DNA of 64,000 nucleotides from JAGQVA01 sp041391725 (GTDB lineage: Bacteria; Bacteroidota; Bacteroidia; J057). Shown one piece after another: positions 1 to 9,441 of this stretch. Within the stretch, counting starts at the first letter, position 1; each line of letters begins with the position of its first letter. The position numbers and the translations under genes were made by a program. A model generated the notes under the pieces. It saw only the letters and a program-made list of their open reading frames with translations, searched no databases and was not told where the DNA came from. The stretch spans positions 1-64,000 of the forward strand of contig JAWKNL010000024.1 in the NCBI GenBank assembly GCA_041391725.1, in the 5' to 3' direction.

Positions 1-80
1 GTTATCCATCGTGCTTGAGACCCAACCTACAAAAAAAAAAAAAATGAAATGCCAAAATATTTCCTAAATTTTTCCAAAAG
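1..80. repeat. Direct repeat, left copy (~80 bp)
   Basis: The first ~80 bases recur in the same orientation at 3214-3297. They share gttatccatc, gagacccaacctac, an A-run (14 here, 8 there) and gaaatgccaaaatatttcc, then diverge by a short insertion before a shared tttttccaaaa. Two substitutions occur in the first 30 bases. The copy starts at the window edge, so it may extend further left. The two copies bracket the two minus-strand secreted genes. Confidence 0.8.
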
Positions 81-145
81 CAAATTATTCGACGTTCAAA
101 TCAGTTGGCGAAAAGGGGTGCTGCTGAAGAGATAGGGATGAATTT

Positions 146-913
146 TCACTCCCTCCGCGAAGCCCGCACCTCCCGCCTCCGGCGGAAAAACTGCCTGGCC
201 TCCGACTCCGGCGTCAGGGTGTAACCCACCGTCAGCCAGAGTTTGAATGGGTTGTAGTTTTCCGTGCCGGTCGGTACTTCGTCATACATATAGGGCGACA
301 AAACCGTATCTATCTGCTTCATCTGCCAGGCTCGGTAACTGAGGGCAATATCCCAGTTATCCCATGTTACCCCCAGCCCCGTATTCACTTCCAATGAATA
401 AAAATCGGCTACCCATTTGCTCAGGATTCGAAGATGATTGGCTCCCTTGCGATAGTGAAAAGCAGGCAGGGCCTGCCCCTGGGCATATACTCGCGCCGAT
501 GAGCCGATATCCCACAGTTTGAGGCGCAGATTCACCGGAATCCCGATCTGATCAACTCTATATCTTTGAATATACCTTCCTTCTAAAGTTTGTTGCCCCG
601 TCAGATATTGATGATTGATCGGTCGAGAAAAGGTATTCACCTCACGAGTAAGCCAGAGCCCGCCTTCGAGGGAAAAGTGGGGAGCCGTCAATAACGGTTT
701 ATAGACTCCCAGGGCATACTGCCAGGTACCGAGGTTGTTTTCCCGTTCCAGAATACCGGCAGAAGGGAAAGCCGGCCATCCAAACAGTCGCCGATCGTGC
801 TCCTGAAAAGCCAGGCTGAGGGAAAGACGAGGGGAGGAGGAAAAATGTTGACCGATCAACAGGTTTCCTCCAATTGTGATCAGGATCAGGATGAGCAGCA
901 CTTGTTTTCGCAT
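146..913 (-). CDS. Secreted protein, probable outer-membrane beta-barrel
   Basis: The product is 255 residues. It begins with a hydrophobic signal peptide (about residues 1-21, cleavage likely after IGQ). The rest has alternating polar and hydrophobic stretches rich in Tyr, Trp and Phe (for example YALGVYKPLL, IALSYRAWQM, LWLTVGYTL), as in small outer-membrane barrels. The last ~15 residues are strongly basic (QFFRRRREVRASRRE), which is unusual for a barrel, whose last strand normally ends the chain. The start lies 38 bp after the stop of the secreted protease at 952-3117 on the same strand, so the two are probably co-transcribed. I recognise no named family. The barrel assignment is inferred from composition only. 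Confidence 0.6.
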   Translation of the reverse strand: MRKQVLLILILITIGGNLLIGQHFSSSPRLSLSLAFQEHDRRLFGWPAFPSAGILERENNLGTWQYALGVYKPLLTAPHFSLEGGLWLTREVNTFSRPINHQYLTGQQTLEGRYIQRYRVDQIGIPVNLRLKLWDIGSSARVYAQGQALPAFHYRKGANHLRILSKWVADFYSLEVNTGLGVTWDNWDIALSYRAWQMKQIDTVLSPYMYDEVPTGTENYNPFKLWLTVGYTLTPESEARQFFRRRREVRASRRE

Positions 914-951
914 GACAGAAATTTTATTTTTTTGAAAGGAAGATTTTATAA

Positions 952-3117
952 TCAGGGATTTACGGCGATTTTGCTGGTGAACACTGTTTCGGCATCGAGT
1001 ACCTGAAGTAGATAAATACCCGGTTGCAGGGCCTTTAGTGGTATTTTTATGCGCCGTTCCACACTTCGGATTTCTAGCAGGACTTTTCCACTCAAACCGG
1101 AAACCAGAATCTTTCGGGTAACCTCCGGTGCCGAATCCGGAAGTTCAACCGTTATTTCCTCCCGGGCCGGATTGGGTGCAATCCGATACATCCCACCGCC
1201 GCCACTAGTCACATTCATCGCGCCACCTGCTGTGGGAGATACCCCGCAGCTATTGGAAGTTTGAACAAAAAAATTTCCCGTACCCAGACTGGTGGCCTCA
1301 AATACACCAGCCTGACCCGCAGCGGGAGGGTTGGCTGTGATGCTGCCATTTGCCCACCAGACGCCCGAGGTATAAAGTGCGCCCGGTGCACTGGTGATCG
1401 TTACCGTCTGTAAAGCACCCAACCCTATCGAAATCGGGGGATTACCCAGAGGGTTGGTTACGGGCATGCCCGGTTTACCCACCCAAATCGTCCGGGTAAA
1501 TACCACATCGTTACACCCGTTGCCCATGCCCATGTGAAAAGTAAGCGTCCCCTGACCGGAAACCAGCGAATTGGCGGGTGAGAGAATGGCAGTGGCTGAG
1601 TTGCCCGAAGCCGTGGCAAACAGGCTGGCCGGAGTCGCCTGCCAGGAAATCACTGCACCGGGAATGGGATTCTGCATCGTAAAACTTTGAGAACTACCGT
1701 AACACAGTGTACCGGCATTTGTCGGAAGCAGGCGGGGGATTCGAATCGTATTAACCGTATTAGGGTTATTTCCTCCTCCCAGCCAGTTGCTCAGCCGATT
1801 GTTATTGGTTCCCCCTCCTGTCCAGGAGGAAAAAAATCGGCCATAAACCCCTCGTAGTTCCTGACACCCGGGAGGGCCTCCATGGAGTTGGCCTATAGCG
1901 CGATGATTGAAATCAAAAATTGGAGAGCCCGACGAGACCTTTTCGACATCTCCATCTTCCCAGATTGCTCTCAAATGCGTAGTACCTGCACTAGTATTGC
2001 TTCCCCAGCCTTGTATCGTTAGTGTGTCGTTGTCAACCGAGATTTTTTTTACATCTCCTTCTGGATGATGAATCCCAGTTCCTCCAACCGGAGCAATATC
2101 TCTTCGATCCCACCCCACTAAAGCCAGAGAAGTTTGGTTAAGGATAGAGCCATTTAACTCCAACAGAGCAAAGTCAGAATTTGCCCAACCTGCCCGAAAC
2201 TGTGCTCCGGAGTACGACAACCAGGTGGTCGGTTCACTTCCCCGGCAGGTAGGAGGGGTTGGGTTGGGACTATCGTAATTAAACCGCATTACCCATGAAT
2301 TCAACTTTCCCAGTTCTTTTCCGCTTAATACACTATCCAAATTAGAATCTATACAATGAAAGGCGGTCAGATAGAAAGAACGCAAATCCTGACAGGCATT
2401 ATTAATCAAGGTACCAGAACAAAGCTCATTGCCACCACTGAGTATCAGTGAAACCGCATCGCGTTCCATCTCCCATCCTACTCCCTGTGGACAATTTACA
2501 TCAACCGTACACCAACCTGAATCCCCAAAACCCCGACTGGCGCGGTCGGCGTATCCGTGTACCGCTTCCGTAAGATGAATCGAAAATTCTTCTTTTAACG
2601 CCGGGGGAAAAATCACCGTAAACTCCACCGACTCGCCCCAAATCAGATCGGAAGCAAAAATGCCTTCAAAAACATGCTCCGACAGAATCGGCCCCATGAC
2701 CATAAAACCCGCCGGGGCCGACAAATACATTTCACTGCCCGGGGGTAAATGCAGGTTTTCCATCACAAAATTAAGCGAAGTCGCGCCCGGGGAATGAAGC
2801 ACGAGTTTCCAGACGGTGGGTTGTTCAGGGGTTTTATAAAAAACCCCGTCCGTTTCCCGGAAACTCACCGAAGATTTTATGCCAAACCGTGAATCTGGAT
2901 TTCCGGTTCGGCGGTCTTCTGCAATCGCAGCAGCGACATCTACGACCGGTAAAAGGCGACTTTCCGGGCGATCGTCGGTGTAAAAGGGAATAAAATCTTC
3001 GATTTTCTGGCTTTCGGAGAGAACCGTCGTTCGTACTTGTGCTTGCACAGGCGTCATGCTTAGGAAGCCTAAAATACAAATCAAAATCGTCACAAAAAAG
3101 CAAATCGTTGTTTTCAT
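952..3117 (-). CDS. Secreted trypsin-like serine peptidase (lysyl endopeptidase-like) with T9SS sorting domain
   Basis: The product is 721 residues with a signal peptide (about 1-27, ending PVQAQ). The catalytic domain has the chymotrypsin-fold triad: His254 in LTAFHC, Asp315 in NSDFALLEL and a Ser at about 396 in SSGSPIFD. Paired cysteines (WCTVDVNC, ELCSG, NACQD) resemble lysyl endopeptidases of Bacteroidota and Lysobacter. A PKD/Ig-like stretch follows (about 460-640). The C-terminal ~80 residues (YRIAPNPAREEITVELP ... GIYLLQVLDAE) form a type A T9SS sorting domain, so the enzyme is expected outside the cell or on its surface. It is upstream of the barrel-like gene on the same strand. Substrate specificity for lysine is inferred from family resemblance. 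Confidence 0.88.
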   Translation of the reverse strand: MKTTICFFVTILICILGFLSMTPVQAQVRTTVLSESQKIEDFIPFYTDDRPESRLLPVVDVAAAIAEDRRTGNPDSRFGIKSSVSFRETDGVFYKTPEQPTVWKLVLHSPGATSLNFVMENLHLPPGSEMYLSAPAGFMVMGPILSEHVFEGIFASDLIWGESVEFTVIFPPALKEEFSIHLTEAVHGYADRASRGFGDSGWCTVDVNCPQGVGWEMERDAVSLILSGGNELCSGTLINNACQDLRSFYLTAFHCIDSNLDSVLSGKELGKLNSWVMRFNYDSPNPTPPTCRGSEPTTWLSYSGAQFRAGWANSDFALLELNGSILNQTSLALVGWDRRDIAPVGGTGIHHPEGDVKKISVDNDTLTIQGWGSNTSAGTTHLRAIWEDGDVEKVSSGSPIFDFNHRAIGQLHGGPPGCQELRGVYGRFFSSWTGGGTNNNRLSNWLGGGNNPNTVNTIRIPRLLPTNAGTLCYGSSQSFTMQNPIPGAVISWQATPASLFATASGNSATAILSPANSLVSGQGTLTFHMGMGNGCNDVVFTRTIWVGKPGMPVTNPLGNPPISIGLGALQTVTITSAPGALYTSGVWWANGSITANPPAAGQAGVFEATSLGTGNFFVQTSNSCGVSPTAGGAMNVTSGGGGMYRIAPNPAREEITVELPDSAPEVTRKILVSGLSGKVLLEIRSVERRIKIPLKALQPGIYLLQVLDAETVFTSKIAVNP

Positions 3118-3213
3118 CGCAGGTGTAGGTTAGATTGAGGTTATAGATTTCCCGCTTCATCAGTTATGGCTGATAAAGAAGAAAAAAACGGCAAAGGGGA
3201 TGACTTATATTGA

Positions 3214-3297
3214 GTTATCCATCATGCGTGAGACCCAACCTACAAAAAAAATGAAATGCCAAAATATTTCCTTGTAATTTTTAAATTTTTCCAAAAA
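3214..3297. repeat. Direct repeat, right copy (~84 bp)
   Basis: This is the second copy of the repeat at 1-80, in the same orientation, with a shorter A-run (8) and an extra ~8-9 bases (around ttgtaattt) before the shared tttttccaaaa. It sits in the 275 bp divergent intergenic region between the secreted protease and the glycoside hydrolase gene. The rest of that region (3118-3213 and 3298-3392) shows no gene and no clear promoter box. Confidence 0.8.
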
Positions 3298-3392
3298 TGA
3301 AGGGTTTTGGGACTAAAAAACGAGCCCGTTTCTGGTGTAAAAGATTACCGAAAAGAGTTTTATATTAAGCCTGTAGTAATCAATGATACAAG

Positions 3393-5550
3393 ATGTCCAG
3401 AAATCACCTTTCCTCCCTTATCCTGGCGGGTTTTCTCCTGACCGGGTCCCAGCCCATTCATAGTCAGACTATTACTCTATTCGCAAATAGCGAAGAATTC
3501 CCTGTTTTGCATGGGATTCAGCAAGTTGTTCGTTCCGCAACCGAATCTGAGATCAAAATCATCCAAACTGACCGAAAGGAAAAAGCGCAGCTATCCATTG
3601 TGGTTCCTGCCCCCGGCCTGCCGCCGGAAGGGTTTGAAATCCGCCGGGGAAAAACTGCCGGCAAATGGGAAATTCTGGCCGGAGATGCAACCGCGCCATG
3701 TATGCCCTGCTTGACATTGCAGAAAACCGCCGCTTCCACCAGGGCAAACTCAACCTGGAGCCGATACGCGAAACACCCCGATTCTCCTTCCGCGCCATTA
3801 AGTTTAACCTGCCCTGGTCGCCCTATCGCGAAGGAGAGCAGATGGATCTTCATAGTGATGTTTGTCGCGACCTGGCTTTCTGGGAAGAATATCTGGACAT
3901 GATGGCGCAAAACCGGTTGAATGTCCTTTCTCTCTGGAGCCGCCATCCTTTTCCTTTTATGATCCGGGCAAAAACTTTCCCGAAGCCTGCCCCCTCTCCG
4001 ACGCAGAACTGGCTGAATGGCAAACCTTCTGGAAAGGGCTTTTCCGGATGGCAAAACAAAGAGGCATTGAAACCTATATCGTCAACTGGAATATTGTGGT
4101 CTCACCGCAAATGGCCCAAGCTTATGGGGTAAAAGAACTCAACGACACTACCGAACTTGTCCGCCGCTATACGCGTGAAACCGTAACGCAGGTGATCAAC
4201 GAATACGAAGACCTGACTGGTCTGGGTGTAACCCTCGCCGACTGGATGAACAACTTCGGCCCGGATCAAACCATGCAGGCAGCGGACAGAGAAAATGGAT
4301 CGAAGAAACCTTTGTGAAAGGCCTTCAGGCAGCCAACCGGCCTGCCAGGTTTATTCATCGCTCCGTGCTCGCAGGTTCTCCAGTCGAAATGCAAAAGGTG
4401 ATTGATCAAGCAGGCTTTTCCGATCCCGTGCATGTAGAGATAAAATTTAACTGGTCGCACGGACACTCAACGCCTGTGCTTGCCATGACTCATGATTTCC
4501 ACTCCGGTGCTATTGACGACCGGTTCTGGAATCCCCTACCCCAAAACTACCGCATACAGTGGATGATCCGGAATGAGGATATGTTTATCCTTCGCTGGGG
4601 CGAACCGGATTTTGTGCGTTCGCATATTGCGGAAAACGGCAAAGAGTACGTTACAGGCTATTTTGTGGGTTCTGAAGGTTATATTCCTGCTGTGGATTAT
4701 TCCCACCTTTTCCGGTTCACACCAGACCTGGCAGTATGCTTTTGAAAAACAATGGTTGTTTTATCAGGTCTGGGGCAGACTGCTTTACAATCCGGAAACT
4801 CCGGATGCTGTTTTTGAAGAAGCATTTGTCAACAGGTATGGAGAAATGGCAGGAAAAAAAATGTTTAAAGCCTTTCAATTGGGAAGCAGAATGCCGCTGA
4901 AGCTCGCCTCTTTTCATGCGGCAACCTGGGACTATACACTTTACAGTGAGGGATTTCTTGCCCCGTTTCCCGCCAGGGGGTTAACGGATCATCATTCTTC
5001 TTTTATATCCATAGACGAACTCATCGACCATCAGGTGCTGGATCCTGGATATATGAATATCCCCGACTATGTCGATGCCATTAGCCAGAACCGAAAAATC
5101 GAAGAACGAATCACTACCCCCGACAAGCTCGCCAACATCCTCTCTTCTGATGCAAATGAAATGCTGGAATTGCTAAACCAAATAAGGCAAAGCGGGGTTA
5201 ATCCAAAGGGTGAGTTTGCCTGCGAACTCGAAGACATCGAAACCTGGGCATGGCTGAGTTTGTATTTTGCAGACAAATTGCGGGCGGCTATTTCCCTGCA
5301 TGCTTACCGCAAAGGAGGCGACGAACAAAACAAAACCCAGGCAATTGTGCTTCTGACCAACTGCCTGAGTTATTGGGAAAAAGTATCCGATATTACACAA
5401 AGTCATTATCGGGAAGTGCCGTATCTGGGCGATAAAACAGCCTGGAATCCCAGAGATGCCTGGACTGATGCGAAGACATTTTCATGGGAAAAATACCTCC
5501 CGGAAGTCCGCCGCGACCTTGAAATCGCCCGCACCGCAAAACGCGAATAA
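3393..5550 (+). CDS. Secreted glycoside hydrolase, alpha-glucuronidase/GH67-like (frameshifted)
   Basis: Five overlapping reading-frame pieces join into one ~720-residue protein. Breaks fall near 3689, 3952, 4285 and 4720. The start gives a signal peptide (ILAGFLLTGSQPIHSQ). A small N-terminal alpha/beta domain (about 25-110) like those preceding GH67 and GH20 barrels is followed by a probable TIM barrel (FSFRAIKFNLPW, NRLNVLSLWSRHPF, IETYIVNWNIVVSP, VTLADWMNNFG, IRNEDMFILRWGEPD). A helical C-terminal part follows (VWGRLLYNPETPD, ETWAWLSLYFADKL). The order of parts fits alpha-glucuronidase-like families, but I cannot name the family or catalytic acids with certainty. It converges on an esterase gene, and a GH10 xylanase lies at 48418-50424, so a role in decorated xylan or pectin is plausible. 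The breaks look like single-base indels. Confidence 0.6.
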
Positions 5551-5559
5551 TCATTTGTT

Positions 5560-6422
5560 TTAAAACTGGTGAAACGCATCTGACACAAACGACAATACCG
5601 TCGGCAATGCTTCCCGCCAGTAAGTCCAGGAGTGACTTCCGTTGCGCACGCGGTATTCGTGAGGGATTTCTTTTTTTCGCATAGCTATATGAACCAGCGC
5701 ATTTCCTTCATAGAGGAAATCGTCATCGCCACAGTCGATATACCACCTAACGGCCTTTTTGTCCTCGTCTTTTATCTTGTCAATCAGGGCAAGGGCGCTG
5801 TACTGATCGTAATACGCCTGCTTTTGTGCTGTGGTCGGGTTTGTGATCCCCGCAAAACCGAAATAACGGTTGGTATCGTCCAGGTTGATCGGCCCGGTAG
5901 CCGCAGACAGCGGGCAGGCAGAGGAAAACATTTCAGGATGATGCAGGGCATACATAAACGAACCACCGCCACCCATCGAAAGTCCGGCAACTGCCCGGTA
6001 GCGTTTTTCGCTTTTGATGCGATAGGTTTTTTCGATGTAGGGGACAAATTCTTCGAAGAAAAATCTTCATACCGCCAGTCGCCGCGCACATCGTTGAAAT
6101 AGCCCCTGCGGCGGTATTGGCGTCGGGCATGACGATGATCATCGGTGTGGCAGTTCCTTCGCTCAGCGATTTGTCGGTGATATGCTGGACTTCACCAAAC
6201 TGCACCCAGCCCGTCTGGTCATCGCCGCCGCCGTGAAGGAGATATAACACGGGATAGCTCCGCTGAGAAGTTTCGTAGTCAGGAGGAAGGTAAATGGCGT
6301 ATTTGTGTTCGCCGTTGAGGATTTTGCTGGGGAGCGTGAGGTTGTCAAACACTTTACTGCCCTGTGCCGCCATCAGAAGAGGCAAAAACAGCGCAAATCA
6401 GAAGAAAGGATAATTTTTTCAT
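5560..6422 (-). CDS. Secreted alpha/beta-hydrolase esterase (esterase D/feruloyl-esterase-like; frameshifted)
   Basis: The ATG at 6422 opens MKKLSFLLI and a lipophilic signal sequence, but the frame shifts near 6397 before reaching PLLMAAQGSKVF. Another break region lies at about 6000-6100, after MPDANTAA. Joined, the pieces give a ~285-residue esterase: YLPPDYETSQRSYPVLYLLHGGG (oxyanion region), nucleophile elbow GLSMGG at the 6000/5960 junction, acid in YIDCGDDDFL and His in NGSHSWTYW. The family hydrolyses esters such as feruloyl or acetyl groups on plant polysaccharides. It ends 10 bp from the convergent glycoside hydrolase stop. The substrate is not determined by sequence. The breaks are probably sequence errors. 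Confidence 0.75.
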
Positions 6423-6431
6423 AGTCAGTTA

Positions 6432-6487
6432 GAATAAAATGGTTTGTGAACCAATTAAGAAAAAAGTAACCACGAATTCACGAATAT
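6432..6487 (-). repeat. Partial copy of dispersed ~90 bp intergenic element
   Basis: Read on the minus strand, this shares 21 identical bases (atattcgtgaattcgtggtta) with 52365-52385. It then runs on to ggttcacaaaccattttatt, matching ggttcgcaaaccactttatt at 52401-52420. It lies between the divergent esterase and Uma2 genes. Confidence 0.7.
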
Positions 6488-6495
6488 ATTTTCCG

Positions 6496-6503
6496 TATAT
6501 TTG
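6496..6503 (+). promoter_or_regulatory. Bacteroidota -7 promoter box (TATATTTG)
   Basis: TATATTTG matches the Bacteroidota TAnnTTTG consensus. It ends 18 bases before the ATG of the Uma2 gene, so transcription would start about 12 bases upstream of that ATG. No convincing -33 TTTG is seen at the expected distance. Confidence 0.45.
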
Positions 6504-6521
6504 GAATAAGAATCTCAAAGC

Positions 6522-7136
6522 ATGGCTCATACAATATTGGAAGAAGAACAGCGGCGGCGGCGGGAGTTTTATGAATGGGTAACGCCCGATATAAAGGCTG
6601 AATTTATCAACGGAGAGATTATCGTCCATTCTCCGGTCAGAAGAGCGCACTGGAAAATCACAGATTTGCTTTCGAGACTGGTAAGTATTTATGTTTCCAT
6701 CCACCAACTCGGTGTAGTCGGAACAGAAAAAGTGATGATTTCTCTTACCCGAAATGATTACGAACCTGATCTCGTATTTTTCAGAAAGGAGATTGCCGAT
6801 CAGTTTTCCGAAGATCAGACGCTTTTTCCGGCACCTGATTTTGCTGTTGAAATATTATCGCCCAAAACTGCGGCGATTGACCGGGGTGCAAAAAGGCTGG
6901 ACTATGCAGCACATGGCGTAAGCGAATACTGGATCATTGACCCTGTGAAAATGTGTATTGACCAGTACATTCTTCCTGCAGGAGACCCGCGAGTACTTCC
7001 CCGCCAAACGCCATATCTATGGCGAAATTATTGAGAGTTACGCCATCAAAGGATTTAACATTCCGGTAGAATCCATTTTTGATGAGAATGAAAATATCAG
7101 TACTTCTTCAGAATCTGACCAATCCGTAATTTATTC
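6522..7136 (+). CDS. Uma2 family (DUF820) putative endonuclease (frameshifted)
   Basis: The first piece (6522-about 6985) carries the Uma2 core: INGEIIVHSPV, then YEPDLVFF, FAVEILSPKT, DRGAKRLDYAAHGVSEYWIIDP. The pattern PD...ExxSPxT...K...Y...GVxEYWxID is diagnostic of this PD-(D/E)xK-like family, common in multiple copies in cyanobacteria and environmental Bacteroidota. Near 6985 the frame shifts and the homologous C-terminus continues (REYFPAKRHIYGEIIESYAIKGFNIPVESIF). No stop occurs in the second frame until 7470, inside proA, so the true end near 7100-7136 is approximate and another indel is likely. The biological role of Uma2 proteins is unknown. No mobile element is adjacent. Confidence 0.75.
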
Positions 7137-8381
7137 CTACCTCACCTGCCCATTTCCCCGCACAATCCACTTTTCGGTGACGAGTTTTTCCAGGGCGAAT
7201 GGCCCACGGGCATGTAACTTTTTGTGTGCTGATACCGATCTCTGCGCCGAGCCCAAAAACGCCTCCGTCGGTGAACCGTGTCGATGCATTGGCATAAACC
7301 GCGGCGGCGTCCACTTCCTGCAAAAACCGCTCACACTGCGTCTCGTCTTCAGACAAAATCGCCTCAGAATGGCGGGAAGAATAGGTGCGAATATGTGCCA
7401 GCGCTTCGTCCATATTTTCTACCACTTTCACCGAACATTTATAATCCAGAAACTCTCGTCCAAAGTCTGATTCCTCCGCATGAAGAAGGAATGGATAATC
7501 TGCGGAATTGAGAATATCAAATGATTCGTCATCTGCGAATATTTCCACGACCAGGCACTCAAACCGCTTTTCAGCATTGAAGAAAGGTTTTTTGCTACCG
7601 CCCTGTCAACTACAACGGTGTCGAGTGCATTGCATACCGACGGTCGGGAAACCTTGGCATTTACCACGACTTCCGCCGCCTTCGCCAAATTTGCCGAAGC
7701 TGTCACATACGTATGACAAACCCCTGCGCCCGTCTCAATCGTAGGAACCGTCGCATTCTCCCTCACAAAATCAATCAATGCCTGAGAGCCTTCGCGGAAT
7801 GATAATATCTACATACCGGTCAGCAGTCAGCAGTTCTTCCACAAATTTCCGGTCAGTGGGAAGCAGGCATAATGCGCGTGTATCCACATTTGCGGCCAGC
7901 ATGGCTTCGTGAATAATTTGTACCAATGCCTTATTGGAATATTCGGCATCAGAGCCTCCACGCAGCACAATCGCATTTCCCGAACGAATACACAAGGCGG
8001 CAACATCGACCGTTACGTTGGGGCGGGATTCGTAGATAATGCCTACCACTCCGACCGGAACGGCCATTTTCTGAACCAGAAGGCCATTTTCCAGTACTTT
8101 TTCGGAAATCAGTTTACCCGAAGGATCGGGCAGTGCGGCCACTTCCTGAAGGCTGGCTGCTGTCCGCGGATACGCTCCGAGTGAGCCGAAGGCGGTCTTT
8201 TTAGGGTCATCGTCGGCCATTCTGACCAAATCCTTTCGTTCTCCGTCAGAATAATCGATTCGTTTTTCAACAACCGTGTGGCGATGTCGCGCAGCAGGTT
8301 TTGTTTTTCAAGATCAGACAACCGCCTTACAGAAGGGGCGGCGAGCTGAACCTGCTGAAGTAAAGGAATAATGCTTGTCAT
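7137..8381 (-). CDS. proA: Glutamate-5-semialdehyde dehydrogenase (gamma-glutamyl phosphate reductase; frameshifted)
   Basis: ProA makes glutamate-5-semialdehyde from gamma-glutamyl phosphate in proline synthesis. Joined pieces cover the whole family length (~415 residues): LSDLEKQNLLRDIATRLL, VPVGVVGIIYESRPNVTVD, IRSGNAIVLRGGSDA, IETGAGVCHTYV, catalytic Cys in RPSVCNALDT, FTDGGVFGLGAEIGIST and the typical C-terminus VTEKWIVRGNGQVR ending at 7137. Frame breaks fall near 8230, 7780, 7545 and 7215. The one near 8230 is explained by loss of a single A from an A-run (gaaaagg read as gaaagg). The ATG overlaps the proB stop by four bases (ATGA), so the two are translationally coupled. The gene is probably intact in the organism. 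Confidence 0.9.
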
Positions 8382-9412
8382 AAGATCACAATATCATCTG
8401 CGTGAACAACTTCAAAGTTTTTTGCCCCGATATTTTTCTCAATTTCTTCCGAAGACAATCTCGCCCGGGCAACGGCAAATGGAATTCCCGTCTCATACAC
8501 CAGCTCAAAAACTTCTCCTCTGGAAAATGGTTCGACCACACGTTTTACCCCTACGGCGAGCAGACTTTTACGATTTACCAAAGCCTGATGGGCACCCCCA
8601 TCGACTTCCAGCCGCCCCGAAACCAGACTGCTGCTGGCAATCCACTTGTCCCGGGCAGAAAGTGTGGATGATTGAGGAGAAAATACCGTTCCCGCTGATT
8701 CCTCCGCAGCGAGCAACATACTTCCAGGTATTTTAAGTCCGAATATCACAACTTTTATTCCCATACGGGTAGCAAGGCGGGCAAACGTGAGTTTGGAGGT
8801 CATGCCGCCCAGCCCGGGACCGGAGCGGGTATCATCAGCCAGGCCGAGAATGGATTCGCCTACTTCCCTCACATGGGAAATTACTTTTCCCTCTCTGTCA
8901 AGAAGTCCTTCAACCGAAGTGCCAATCAGGAGTTTTTCTGCCCCAAATCCTACGGCCATAAGCGTTGCCAGCTCGTCATTGTCAGAGAAACGAAGTTCGA
9001 GATCGCTTACCACGTCATTTTCGTTGGCGATGGGAATAATATTATTTTCCCAGAGTGTCTCAAATGTATTTCGAAGCTGGAGGAATTGTTTCCGGTTGGA
9101 AAAATGTTGTCTTTCGCAGAGACTTTGGGCAATGGCAATGCCGTAAGGGGAAAGGAACTGCGAATACTTATTCATCAGAATCGGATTTCCGATGGCGGCA
9201 GCCGCTTTGCGCTCGGTGATGGTGCCCGAGAAATCGGGCAAAAATCTTTTTCCTGTACCGACCGCACCGGAAGAAACCACAACAAGCCGGAATCGTTTAT
9301 TTAACTGAGCGAGTTGGCGCGCCACCTCGACCAGCACCGGTTCGTCCAAAGTCCCGTCATGACGGGTAATGGATCCGGTTCCTATTTTGAGTATGAGAAT
9401 CGGTTTTTTCAT
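8378..9412 (-). CDS. proB: Glutamate 5-kinase
   Basis: This enzyme phosphorylates glutamate in the first step of proline synthesis. The 344-residue product is intact. The amino-acid kinase domain (about 1-250) opens with ILKIGTGSIT and contains VVVSSGAVGTGKRFL, IPIANENDVV, FSDNDELATLMAVGF and GPGLGGMTSKLTFARLA. The C-terminal PUA domain (about 265-344) has GRLEVDGGAHQAL and KSLLAVGVKRV. It is the first gene of a proB-proA operon with a four-base overlap. Feedback inhibition by proline is known for the family but cannot be judged here. It is divergent from the HMG-CoA lyase gene with only 29 bp between the starts. Confidence 0.95.
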   Translation of the reverse strand: MKKPILILKIGTGSITRHDGTLDEPVLVEVARQLAQLNKRFRLVVVSSGAVGTGKRFLPDFSGTITERKAAAAIGNPILMNKYSQFLSPYGIAIAQSLCERQHFSNRKQFLQLRNTFETLWENNIIPIANENDVVSDLELRFSDNDELATLMAVGFGAEKLLIGTSVEGLLDREGKVISHVREVGESILGLADDTRSGPGLGGMTSKLTFARLATRMGIKVVIFGLKIPGSMLLAAEESAGTVFSPQSSTLSARDKWIASSSLVSGRLEVDGGAHQALVNRKSLLAVGVKRVVEPFSRGEVFELVYETGIPFAVARARLSSEEIEKNIGAKNFEVVHADDIVIL

Positions 9413-9441
9413 TTTAGTTTTACCGTTGCAAGCTACATATT

